Below the pieces are notes generated by a model. That model saw only the letters and a list, made by a program, of their open reading frames with translations. It was not told the DNA's origin and ran no database searches. A DNA stretch of 64,000 bases from Sphingobacteriales bacterium (GTDB taxonomy: Bacteria; Bacteroidota; Bacteroidia; Sphingobacteriales; Sphingobacteriaceae), in contig JAQBOG010000015.1 of NCBI GenBank assembly GCA_028288165.1, positions 1-64,000 of the forward strand, in the 5' to 3' direction. How positions within the stretch are numbered: the first letter of the stretch is position 1; each line of letters starts with the position of its first letter. Of the stretch, positions 53,111 to 61,425 are shown in pieces. The position numbers and the translations under genes were made by a program.

Positions 53111-54247
53111 CTACAACTGATCAATAATTTGAAGCATCACTTCTTTCCAGTAGTCAGGTATATAAGGCACCGTTGAATTACCAAATCTGACCAGGATAAT
53201 ATTTTGTTTAGGATAGACATACAAGAATTGGCCATATAAACCAACCGGGAAAAAACTGCCGTAAGCCTTTGGCCCCAGGCCCATGCCATAGCCATAAGTC
53301 GTTTTACCACCATCTTCACTCGTCCCGGTTGTCGCTTCCTTAATCCAATGAGCCGGAACAATTTGTTCTCCCTGCCAGTTACCGCTTTTTAGCAGCAACC
53401 TTGCAAACTTTGCAAAATCAACAGTTCGGGCATTTAAACAACAAAAGCTTTTTTCAATGGCCGTGCTGTCATCAGAATCGGTACTCCAATAGGCAGGCGC
53501 CTCGGTGCCGATCGGCTTCCAAATTTTTTCCTCTAAACAAGCAGACAACGATTTGCCAGTCACACGTTCCAATATTAAACCTAGCAGCGAAGTGTTTTCA
53601 CTTTGATAGTTGAAATGGAGCCCTGGTGATTCTGCTATTTGGGCATTTAAAATGCGTTTACGAAGGCCATCCATATAATAAAATTGAGATTGGTCAGAAA
53701 GTAAATTCACCATGCTGGTTGTAAACTTTAATCCGGAAGTATGCCTTAATAAATTTTTAATGGTGATGAGTTGATAGCCTTTTCTATCCTTCCACTCCGG
53801 AATAAAGTCGATAATTGGCTGATCGATACCTTTAATAAGCCCATCATGGATAGCGATACCAATTAGCATGGCAACGTATGCCTTAGAAATTGAGAAACTT
53901 GATACTCTCGTTTCCGGGCTTAAATCTTTTGCATAATACTGGTATAAAATACTGTCATTACGTATAATTAAAAAGGAAAGCGTTCTGTGCAGCTTTACAA
54001 ATTCGTCGAGGTTTACTCCCGTAGAATTTACAGAACGGTTATCTATTTTTAAATTACGGATTTCAGGTAACGTGTCTGTTGTCGTTTTAAAATGGAACAC
54101 CGCATCTGAATCTGAGGAATGGACTACCCGGTATGGAAATCGTTTCCCATCTTTTTGATCGGGTACATTATACACCAGTGGCCTAAAAACTTTGCAAGAG
54201 GCAAGGCTTAAAAAACTCAGCAAAATAAAAAAACGTGAAGGCATCAT
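53111..54247 (-). CDS. Serine hydrolase of the class C beta-lactamase / NylB group, lipoprotein
   Basis: 378 residues with a lipoprotein signal (LSFLSLASC). Catalytic SxxK is in SSFSISKAYVAM, the second-motif Tyr in FNYQSENTSLLGLILE and a conserved HTSGLKF block. This set is found in penicillin-binding-protein-like esterases and 6-aminohexanoate-dimer hydrolase (NylB)-type enzymes. It is likely a periplasmic or surface esterase/amidase rather than a true beta-lactamase. Monocistronic. Confidence 0.83.
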   Translation of the reverse strand: MMPSRFFILLSFLSLASCKVFRPLVYNVPDQKDGKRFPYRVVHSSDSDAVFHFKTTTDTLPEIRNLKIDNRSVNSTGVNLDEFVKLHRTLSFLIIRNDSILYQYYAKDLSPETRVSSFSISKAYVAMLIGIAIHDGLIKGIDQPIIDFIPEWKDRKGYQLITIKNLLRHTSGLKFTTSMVNLLSDQSQFYYMDGLRKRILNAQIAESPGLHFNYQSENTSLLGLILERVTGKSLSACLEEKIWKPIGTEAPAYWSTDSDDSTAIEKSFCCLNARTVDFAKFARLLLKSGNWQGEQIVPAHWIKEATTGTSEDGGKTTYGYGMGLGPKAYGSFFPVGLYGQFLYVYPKQNIILVRFGNSTVPYIPDYWKEVMLQIIDQL

Positions 54248-54357
54248 GGCTTAATGAAATTAAGTTCGTCAGAAAACAGGTTACTGTTATAACAATTCGA
54301 TAATTAAGAAAGAGATAGCCTGGCGACTTGAATCGTTATTTTAAAATATACCATCAA

Positions 54358-54384
54358 ATAGCACCCCTTTAGAAGGGATGCTAT
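54358..54384 (-). terminator. Hairpin downstream of PepSY-like gene
   Basis: ATAGCACCCCTT and AAGGGATGCTAT form a 12-bp stem with one mismatch and a 3-base loop, about 50 bp beyond the stop of the PepSY-like gene. Likely terminator. Confidence 0.5.
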
Positions 54385-54432
54385 AGGGTTGTCATAAATT
54401 AATCGAACATATACACACTATCTCAGAGTTTA

Positions 54433-54852
54433 TCACTCCTTAATAGGTGTGCCGTCTTCTTTAAAAACAACTTCTTTCTTGTGAACACCTGATTTGATAC
54501 CAACTTCATAAACAACTCCATTTTTCGCTGTTTCAGTTTTGTCTGCAGACGAAATTTTCCATTTAGTGTATTGTTTATTAATGGCTTCTTTTACTTGTTT
54601 TGGAAGGGTACTTACAGCGATCATCCGTTCGGTTTCCACCCAAGTGCCATCTTGAGAAAAATTAGCCGATACTTTAGATTTGTCTAACGTAAACTCTGCC
54701 TCCCACTCAGTAGCACTTTCTTTTCCCCAGGTAACTTTTGAAGCTTTGGGATACTTTTGTTCAAAAGCAGCTTTTACTTTGGCGGGAGGGGTTACCGCAT
54801 ACGCATTAAAAACTATAAATAGTGCGCTGAATATTAACATGATCTTTTTCAT
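54433..54852 (-). CDS. Exported PepSY-like (DUF2874-type) protein
   Basis: 139 residues with a signal peptide (MLIFSALFIVFNAYAV). Two PepSY-like beta/alpha repeats: KVKAAFEQKYPKASKVTWGK, EWEAEFTLDKSKVSANFSQD and QVKEAINKQYTKWKISSADK, GVVYEVGIKSGVHKKEVVF. The family is abundant in Bacteroidota periplasms; function not established. MITE copy F begins 38 bp upstream of the start codon, so its promoter may lie in or beyond the element. Confidence 0.83.
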   Translation of the reverse strand: MKKIMLIFSALFIVFNAYAVTPPAKVKAAFEQKYPKASKVTWGKESATEWEAEFTLDKSKVSANFSQDGTWVETERMIAVSTLPKQVKEAINKQYTKWKISSADKTETAKNGVVYEVGIKSGVHKKEVVFKEDGTPIKE

Positions 54853-54889
54853 CTCTTTGAGTTTAATGGTTGTAATTGTTTTCTATCTA

Positions 54890-55115
54890 TTAAACCTGAG
54901 TTCGATTATTGATATTTTTAAAAATTAGTTCGGGTGTTCAGGTGGGCTTCGTTATCCCAAAGGGACTCCTTTGGAGCAATCTTTTCGCCAGGAGAAGGGC
55001 AAAAAGAATTTTCACTCAATCCCTCACGCAAAATCCAGCAAGTTTCATCAACAATTTTATAAAACGTCTTGCTGAGTACTAATCATAAATTTAAAAATCG
55101 AACGTAGGTATTAAC
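54890..55115. repeat. MITE-like dispersed element, copy F (best-preserved ends)
   Basis: 226 bp with both ends recognisable: TTAAACCTGAGTTCGATT at the left and AAAAATCGAACGTAGGTATT at the right (inverse of the same). The core contains the extra palindrome CCCAAAGGGACTCCTTTGG as in copy C, then AATCTTTTCGCC ... GGGCAAAAAGAATTTTCACT. It fills most of the gap between the PepSY-like gene (38 bp from its start codon) and the 55279 gene. Confidence 0.78.
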
Positions 55116-55278
55116 TATCCTAAATGCATCAGTTATCAATCTGCAAGATTCTTTTGCTTATTAAAAGCAACAGAAATACGTGCTGAAAGATGACATTAGC
55201 CGCTAAAGCGCATTGGTTTTAGCTCATTTTTCAAGTTTGCAGTAAAAAGCTTGATGCTTAAAGGCAACAAGATCTTAA

Positions 55279-55725
55279 TTAACAATTAACCAAAGAAGGG
55301 GGATGGAAGATATAAGAGTGGTGATTAAAGAAATAACTGCATTGATAAAAGAACACGCTTTTAATTACTGTTATCGAAACCGGAGCTTCTTTTAATTGAG
55401 ACACTTGACTTAAAAAGAAAGTTTGAGTTTGTTTATGGGTGATCGAAAGAGGTAAGTGAGGCTTTTGGCTGTCACCGTTGTCATGTTTATCAAACAAACA
55501 ATCTATATTAACCAAATGATCTGTAACAAAATCAATAGGAGTCATATCCTTATCTTCCGTTGCTTTGCAATGATTGTACATGTTTGGCAATTCTAGGATA
55601 GCAGAAAAATCCCCTGTATTAGAGCAAAGATTAGCTACTAAATAATAGCCTAACAAAAAGATGCTAATGGTACGATTCACTACCGTAGTAACGCAATTGC
55701 AATGCCTATATTTTATGATGTCCAT
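55279..55725 (-). CDS. Small hypothetical exported or membrane protein
   Basis: 148 residues with an N-terminal hydrophobic stretch (TISIFLLGYYLVANLCSNTG). A conserved-looking core MTPIDFVTDHLVNIDCLFDK, then HDNGDSQKPHLPL, rich in His, Asp and Cys, resembles small conserved proteins I recall in Sphingobacteriaceae with unknown function, sometimes near metal or TonB genes. The His/Asp/Cys richness would suit metal binding, an inference. Divergent from the beta-propeller lipoprotein gene. Confidence 0.55.
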   Translation of the reverse strand: MDIIKYRHCNCVTTVVNRTISIFLLGYYLVANLCSNTGDFSAILELPNMYNHCKATEDKDMTPIDFVTDHLVNIDCLFDKHDNGDSQKPHLPLSITHKQTQTFFLSQVSQLKEAPVSITVIKSVFFYQCSYFFNHHSYIFHPPSLVNC

Positions 55726-55885
55726 AATTTTCTTGGGCTATTCTGATCAACCGTTTTTTGCATGGTGCTCAATTGCCAACTTAAATGTTTGCAGGCTGGC
55801 CAAACATAAATTTTACAAAAAGGGTATTGTTCTTGCATACCGCGATATAGCTATTCACTTTTCAATACAATAAACGTTTTGCTTT

Positions 55886-56830
55886 ATGACAATTTCAAGT
55901 TACTCGGTTTTATTCCTGTGTTTTATCGCCGCTAATTGTTCTGCTTGTCAGAATAAAAAAAACAAAACTGGTAACAGTAAAAACCATCCTAATGAACTTT
56001 CGAATAATGCTAAAGTCCCTTCGGAAGGCAAAAACGAGAAGTTTTCGATCGTTGCCGAAATGCCTAAAAAACTGAAAGAAATTTCGGGAATTGTTAAAGA
56101 TGGTGATTTTTTATGGGCCATATCCGATGATCAGAAAGCCGACATTTTCAAGCTAGATTTATCTGGAAACATTGTACAGAAACTCCACTTGAGCAACCTG
56201 ACGGTGACCGATGTGGAAGATGTTACTACCGACAGTGACTATTTATACATAGCCGATGTGGGTGATAATGATGGAACTCGGCAAGAACGACAAATCATTA
56301 AAATTAAAAAATCTGAAATTCCAACAGCGGCAGAATCCGATGTTACTGGTCAAGCCATCCGTTTCACATTTCCGGCTCAAAGTGGCGTACAAACTAAAAA
56401 AACGAACGAGAACGATTGTGAATCGATTCTAATTTATAAAGAATCACTTTATTTGTTTACTAAAAGAAGAGACGACAAGCAAACTGAGCTATTTAAGTTA
56501 ACTAAGAAAGCAGGTAACCAAATACCTAGGGCTATTTCTTTATTCAACAGCAAAGGACTGATTACTGGGGCCGCCCTCAATGCACAAGGCACAGAAGTTT
56601 CGTTAGTAGGTTATCATGGAGGCCATAAACAACCTTTTATTTGGAAGCTTAGTTCATTTATGGGTGATGATTTTTTCTCAGGCAAACAGCAAGAATATGT
56701 ATTAAATGAGGACCAAAAGGACTGGCAAGTGGAAGCAGTTACTTACAAAGATGATGGTACATTATTGTTTGCTTGCGAAAAAACTCCGGATTTTGCCGCA
56801 GCCATTTACACAACTGCTATGGCCAAATAA
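55886..56830 (+). CDS. Lipoprotein of SdiA-regulated/beta-propeller type
   Basis: 314 residues with a lipoprotein signal ending FIAANC (Cys18). After a low-complexity linker come beta-propeller-like repeats (DGDFLWAISDDQKADIFKLD, SDYLYIADVGDNDGT, KESLYLFTKRRDDKQ, DDGTLLFACEKTPD) with Asp-rich loops. This resembles SdiA-regulated domain proteins, which are exported and may have phosphatase-like or binding roles. It lies 121 bp before the PAP2 phosphatase gene, same strand. Confidence 0.68.
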   Translation: MTISSYSVLFLCFIAANCSACQNKKNKTGNSKNHPNELSNNAKVPSEGKNEKFSIVAEMPKKLKEISGIVKDGDFLWAISDDQKADIFKLDLSGNIVQKLHLSNLTVTDVEDVTTDSDYLYIADVGDNDGTRQERQIIKIKKSEIPTAAESDVTGQAIRFTFPAQSGVQTKKTNENDCESILIYKESLYLFTKRRDDKQTELFKLTKKAGNQIPRAISLFNSKGLITGAALNAQGTEVSLVGYHGGHKQPFIWKLSSFMGDDFFSGKQQEYVLNEDQKDWQVEAVTYKDDGTLLFACEKTPDFAAAIYTTAMAK

Positions 56831-56951
56831 AACAAGACAGTAAAAGAGCTTGCTAAGCTTGACTGCTTACTCTATGTAATAGAAAACAAACAGTATTACA
56901 AACCTAACGGGATAAAGACAAATCAGGATATTAATAAAAATTTAATAAGTA

Positions 56952-57608
56952 ATGCAGTTAGGCAAAAAAAGAGCTATACATCTTATGCTTTTGATTTTAG
57001 GAGGTTTCATTCTCCTAACCGTATTTATACACTTATTTCCCTCATCCTGGATAGACCGCGAGTTTAGTGAAGAGATTCAGGAAGACCAAAATCCGTTTCT
57101 GGATATGCTCATGAAAGGGATCAGTTGGTTTGGCCAAACTTGGATCTCTATTGGAATGGTTCTATTACTTTCACTGCTATTACTGATTCAGCGTTTAAAA
57201 AAAGAAGCCCTATTTATGCTTTTGACGTTGGTAAATGGATTGATCACTTACTCACTCAAGGTACTTGTTAATCGGCCACGTCCTACTCAGAATATGGTTC
57301 ACATAGTTGAAATGGCGAAGCACCAAAGTTTTCCCAGCGGACATACTTCTTTCTATATCGTATTTTTCGGGTTCATTGCTTTTTTATTATATCACCATAA
57401 ATGGTTCAATGCAGCAATTAGAAATGTGCTTATTAGCTTTTGCATGTTTTTAATATTCAGTATCCCCATCTCTAGAATCTATTTAGGTGCTCATTGGTTT
57501 ACTGATGTGCTCGGTGGTTTTATGATTGGGCTATTATGTCTTATGCTGATCATTGGATTTTATCTGCGACCAAGTAAAAATGCTAACTCATCTGTATATC
57601 CACTCTAA
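56952..57608 (+). CDS. PAP2-family membrane phosphatase
   Basis: 218 residues with six hydrophobic helices. Complete phosphatase signature: KVLVNRPRP, then HQSFPSGHTSFYIVFF and SRIYLGAHWFTDVLGGFMIG, containing the conserved Lys/Arg, Ser-Gly-His and Arg/His residues. It dephosphorylates lipid phosphates such as undecaprenyl diphosphate or phosphatidic acid at the outer face of the inner membrane. Intact. Confidence 0.9.
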   Translation: MQLGKKRAIHLMLLILGGFILLTVFIHLFPSSWIDREFSEEIQEDQNPFLDMLMKGISWFGQTWISIGMVLLLSLLLLIQRLKKEALFMLLTLVNGLITYSLKVLVNRPRPTQNMVHIVEMAKHQSFPSGHTSFYIVFFGFIAFLLYHHKWFNAAIRNVLISFCMFLIFSIPISRIYLGAHWFTDVLGGFMIGLLCLMLIIGFYLRPSKNANSSVYPL

Positions 57609-57638
57609 AACCGTTGGGATGTAACTTTTGCTCTTTGC

Positions 57639-57765
57639 CTAACTTCCATTAATCATATTTGAAACAATCCCTTTTTTATCCGTTCGTTCGCCGATGAAAA
57701 CACCTCCTATATGTAAAACAATAAAAGCAAGTATCAGATACCTGCAAAATCCATACATTTCTTTA
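57639..57765 (-). pseudogene. C-terminal relic of a second cytochrome b (paralogue of 19215-19898)
   Basis: The minus strand reads KEMYGFCRYLILAFIVLHIG, GVFIGERTDKKGIVSNMING and a stop. It matches the last helix of the intact cytochrome b at 19898 (EVHGFCMYLIIAFIVVHITG ... IVSDMINGG). One of the histidines, the one in EVHGF, is Tyr here. Nothing of the first three helices is found upstream. The remainder of the gap to 58054 holds no gene. Confidence 0.65.
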
Positions 57766-57997
57766 ACTATTTTTTATCATAGATTGTATTAAGTGAAGAT
57801 AGGTCAATAACCGTAAAAACGCCATTATGAAGTGTTACTGCCTTCTTCCTCTTAGGTGAAAAGGCCATCCGAAAGGATCATGAGTAATACGAATCATGCT
57901 CCCAGCTTGCTGAAAGAATCTCCCGCTTGGCAAAACCGACGTTAAAAAACACCAAACTAAGTGGGGTTATATTTAGGTGAGTATCACAATAACAAAA

Positions 57998-58027
57998 CAG
58001 GCTTTGAAATCTTTTGTTCAAAGCCTG
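57998..58027 (-). terminator. Terminator hairpin after alkaline-phosphatase-family gene
   Basis: CAGGCTTTGA and TCAAAGCCTG form a 10-bp stem, followed on the minus strand by TTTTGTTATT, 28 bp past the stop of the downstream-reading gene at 58055. Confidence 0.75.
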
Positions 58028-58054
58028 ATATTATAATTTTTTACCGCTTGATCT

Positions 58055-59593
58055 TTACTTAGTACTGCTTTTTAAATCTCTTTCAACTTTAGTAAAGTTT
58101 ACGTATTGTTTTCCGTCATAAATAGAACGGTTTATGGTCAAATTATAGCTGCCCCAATTCTGCTTGACAGTGGTTTTAATAGTTTCAGTCTTTGCGGATA
58201 GTGCAACGGTGGTATTTTCCTTTAATAGCTCTCTCATAACTCTGCCATCCATAGTAGGTGATGCTTTCAGATGGTGCAGGTATAAAATTGTCGGAACGAT
58301 ATCGACATTCGAAGTTGGAAGATTGCTTTCGATGGCAGATTTAAAACTTGGACCAGAGACAATTAAGGGAATTTTCACTTCATACGGGCTTGAACTTCCA
58401 TGACCGGCAACTCCTTTGGAGAAACTTGCACCTGCATAACCAGCGGCATTTTTACGATTATCCCAATTAACATCAACCAGAATGTCTCCAGAGCGGCTTG
58501 AATTATTCCAGTGGATCGACTCAAATGAAAGGGTTCCATCTATTGCACCTTTTAAGTCTCCGGCTTTCTTTGACTTTGTAAATATGGCTCCTGCCCATTC
58601 CTGCTCCTGCAATGCACTTACAATATTCTTAATCACTTTTTGATCATGATCTTTTACATAAACAGCTCCAGCGGCCACTACTACATCATCAGAGTTTATT
58701 TCTTTTTTTAGACCCTTTTTAATTAAAAATTCAGTTAATCCTTCTTTGCCTACATAGGTTACGAAGCCATGATCTGTAGAGATAATGATATTAAATGTAG
58801 AAGTGAGGCCTTTTTCCTGAAGTGTTTTAATAATTCTACCAAATTGCTCATCTACTAACTTAATGGAGGCCATTGAAGTAGCCGCACCAATTCCGTCGCT
58901 GTGTGCTGTACCATCCGGGTCAGAAAACCAGATTGAGCTTACAAGCGGGCCATCAGCCGCCAGACCTAACTTAATTAGCGCATCAGTTACCCATACATGA
59001 CCATTAGATTTTGAACCGGAAGGAACCAGACCTACTTCCTGAATTACTTTTTCTTTAATTGATTCAGGCAAAATCATCAACGGGTTAATCACTGCTCCAC
59101 CACTTATTTTATGATTTTGTAGCAACGCTTGCCCTGTTGAACCTGAACTAAAAACCATCATTTTTTCACCGGCTTGTTCTAATATTTCTCCAATGGAAAT
59201 TGCGGTAAGCAAATTACCATGTGTGGCTTCGTTTATTTTATTAAGATCAGCAGCCTCGCCCGTATTTAAGCTCTTGGTTTTGCTTACCTCTGGGAAGTAT
59301 ACTGAATTGCCCATTATTCCATGTGCAGAAGGGTAACTGCCCGTTGCATACGAAGACGCATTTACCCTGGTAACAGTTGGAAATACGCTGTGATGTTGTG
59401 CTCCATAAGCTCCCTGCTTTTTAAATGCATATAAATTAGGCATTGCTTCCGGAGTAATATAATCAGGCCTTAAACCGTCAAAGAAGACAATTAGCGTACG
59501 AATTTTTGATTGATCGACATTATTTTGTGCCTTAACTATATAGCTCAAAAAGCAGGCAGCAAACACAAACAAGTGTTTAAATTTAGGTATCAT
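58055..59593 (-). CDS. Alkaline-phosphatase-superfamily phosphodiesterase (nucleotide pyrophosphatase type)
   Basis: 512 residues with a signal peptide (FVFAACFLSYIVKAQ). First metal site Asp in LIVFFDGLRPDYITPE, nucleophile Thr in FPTVTRVNASSYATGSYPSA, further metal ligands DPDGTAHSDG and STDHGF, and a His in VAGHGSSSPYEVKIP. This pattern is that of NPP-type phosphodiesterase/pyrophosphatase enzymes secreted by Bacteroidota. It cleaves phosphodiesters outside the cell. MITE copy G begins 31 bp upstream of its start codon. Confidence 0.87.
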   Translation of the reverse strand: MIPKFKHLFVFAACFLSYIVKAQNNVDQSKIRTLIVFFDGLRPDYITPEAMPNLYAFKKQGAYGAQHHSVFPTVTRVNASSYATGSYPSAHGIMGNSVYFPEVSKTKSLNTGEAADLNKINEATHGNLLTAISIGEILEQAGEKMMVFSSGSTGQALLQNHKISGGAVINPLMILPESIKEKVIQEVGLVPSGSKSNGHVWVTDALIKLGLAADGPLVSSIWFSDPDGTAHSDGIGAATSMASIKLVDEQFGRIIKTLQEKGLTSTFNIIISTDHGFVTYVGKEGLTEFLIKKGLKKEINSDDVVVAAGAVYVKDHDQKVIKNIVSALQEQEWAGAIFTKSKKAGDLKGAIDGTLSFESIHWNNSSRSGDILVDVNWDNRKNAAGYAGASFSKGVAGHGSSSPYEVKIPLIVSGPSFKSAIESNLPTSNVDIVPTILYLHHLKASPTMDGRVMRELLKENTTVALSAKTETIKTTVKQNWGSYNLTINRSIYDGKQYVNFTKVERDLKSSTK

Positions 59594-59623
59594 TCTTTGT
59601 AATTTAATCGGTGAAATTTTTGT

Positions 59624-59760
59624 GTTAACCTGAGTTCGAATATAAATATTAAAAATGTTTTGGGCGTTCTGGCGGGCTTTTCGTTACAATCTTTTCGCCC
59701 TGGAGAAGGGCAAAAAGGATTTTCACTTCAATCCCTAACGCAAACCTAGCAAGTGTAATA
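59624..59760. repeat. MITE-like dispersed element, copy G (right end lost)
   Basis: Left end GTTAACCTGAGTTCGAA, core 59661-59743: GGGCGTTCTGGCGGGCTTTT ... TCGTTACAATCTTTTCGCCC ... GGGCAAAAAGGATTTTCACT ... CAATCCCTAACGC. The right end is not recognisable beyond AAACCTAGCAAG. It sits just upstream of the 58055-59593 gene and 3' of the histidine kinase gene. Confidence 0.76.
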
Positions 59761-60213
59761 AGCCAACCTACTAACGCCATCAAAGTTTGGTAGTCTGTTA
59801 GCAACACTTTCAAACTGTATTGATGTTTTAATTGAGCGAAATCGATAAGCTGTGGATTTAGCTTGGTAAGCTTCGACTCCACTCAGGCTGAAAAGCCAAT
59901 TTCTATGATGAACTTATATTATCATCTATTTGTCCCACCAAACCTTCACATAAGCGTTATCAACTATTCAACTAAAAGGAACTTCGATAAAATCAGTTAA
60001 TGCAACTGCATCCGCCGAAGCGTAACCAGAACAGGTGATGACCGGGAAAAAGTAGAGCCTTTAAGTGTTGTTTAAATACTTAATTGTTCGGCGTGGTTAC
60101 AGGTCATTGAACTGCCACCATATACAGGGAATGTTTCTTAAATAAGAGCACGGCACCTTGGCAACCAGTGCTACCCTTAGTCGATCTGTTACAATCTAGA
60201 ACAGATGGGATGA
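59761..60213. other. Intergenic DNA without recognised features
   Basis: A minus-strand stretch reads LTKLNPQLIDFAQLKHQYS, then LKVLLTDYQTLMALVG, open but joined to the MITE, with no family resemblance. The rest to 60213 contains nothing I can support. Confidence 0.3.
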
Positions 60214-61425
60214 TTATGAATTTATTACAGGAATTTCAAAGTAAAATTCGGTGCCATTCTTATCACTGCTTACTCCAACATGTCCACCATGCCGTTTAAT
60301 GATTTCCGCAGAGATATATAGCCCTATCCCAAGACCTGAAAAATTTTGAGACGAACTTTGTACTCGGTAAAAACGATCAAACACCAAAGCCTGCATTTCT
60401 GCTGGTATACCTATACCGAAGTCTTTGACCATTACCCGAACATTCCCATCAACGAAAGTAGATTTTATAAGTACTTTGTCTGCATCAGGAGAGTATTTAA
60501 TGGCGTTCGAAAGAAAGTTTCCTATTACTTGCTCCAAGCGGTGTCGGTCGCTCTTTATAATTGCATGAATATTATTTTCCACAATCAGTTTATGTGTGGA
60601 CACTCCCACCTGCACTTGTGAAACAACCTCATTAATAAGTCCGTTAATATCTAATTCGGTAAAATTATATAACATTTGCCCGGCCTGGATTTTACTTACA
60701 TCCAGAAGATCGTTCACCAAATCCGTCAGTTTATCAACCTGTATATTGGCGTTTTCTACAAAATGGAGGGCTGAACCGTTAACATCTTTCGCTATCATCT
60801 TTTGTAGAATTTGAAGATAAGCCTTCATGGATGTTAAAGGGGTCTTAAGTTCATGACTGGCCATATCCATAAACTCATCCTTCTTTTTCATTAAGTCTTC
60901 AATCGCTTTTTGATCCTTTTCCTGCTTAATTAATGCATCGTTGAGATGCACGCGAATAAGATCGATCGTGGTAGCAAGTTTCTCTGCTTTGGCTGCCGTT
61001 TTTTCCGCGAGCGTAGTGCGAATTTGGGCACTCATAAATTCTTGCTCTTTTATGAACAGTGATACCACAATAGGTAAGATCTCCTTTAGAATGAGCAAGT
61101 CGGCATCGACAGGATTACCGCCCAATAAAACTGCGACAGAATGGTAGGGGCCGGATATGCCTACAGCAGATTGTATAGAAGCGGTATCCGGAAAGGGTAG
61201 AGTATCTCTATAGCGCCCATCTTTTAAGGTATTGTTTAGAAAGCTATACCAAGCTTCGCCATTCGGGATAGTTTGCGGGAAACCAGGCGCCGGTAATAAG
61301 GTCATAATTTCAGGATCTTTAATAAATATTATCAGATCGCTACAACCGAAATATGCTGCCAATTGAGCGGCAGCATGCATACGACCAGCACTTTCACTTA
61401 GCCCGGAAATTAATTTTAACATCAT
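60214..61425 (-). CDS. Histidine kinase without membrane helices, partner of FIST protein
   Basis: 403 residues, no transmembrane helices. N-terminal region (about 1-150) is a small-molecule or redox sensing region with no clear PAS/GAF motif. A coiled-coil linker precedes HisKA (MDMASHELKTPLTSMKAYLQ, phospho-acceptor His), and the catalytic domain has an N box (VIGNFLSNAIKYSP), G1 (VKDFGIGIP), F box (VFDRFYRVQ) and G2 (GLGIGLYI), all intact. Its start overlaps the stop of the upstream FIST gene by one base (TAATG), so they are co-expressed. Cytoplasmic; no response regulator nearby. Confidence 0.88.
   Translation of the reverse strand: MMLKLISGLSESAGRMHAAAQLAAYFGCSDLIIFIKDPEIMTLLPAPGFPQTIPNGEAWYSFLNNTLKDGRYRDTLPFPDTASIQSAVGISGPYHSVAVLLGGNPVDADLLILKEILPIVVSLFIKEQEFMSAQIRTTLAEKTAAKAEKLATTIDLIRVHLNDALIKQEKDQKAIEDLMKKKDEFMDMASHELKTPLTSMKAYLQILQKMIAKDVNGSALHFVENANIQVDKLTDLVNDLLDVSKIQAGQMLYNFTELDINGLINEVVSQVQVGVSTHKLIVENNIHAIIKSDRHRLEQVIGNFLSNAIKYSPDADKVLIKSTFVDGNVRVMVKDFGIGIPAEMQALVFDRFYRVQSSSQNFSGLGIGLYISAEIIKRHGGHVGVSSDKNGTEFYFEIPVINS

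Noticed and set aside
53111..54247. True class C beta-lactamase (AmpC) resistance gene
   Set aside because: The second motif is the Tyr-Gln-Ser type of NylB-like esterases and the protein is a lipoprotein; resistance activity is not supported.
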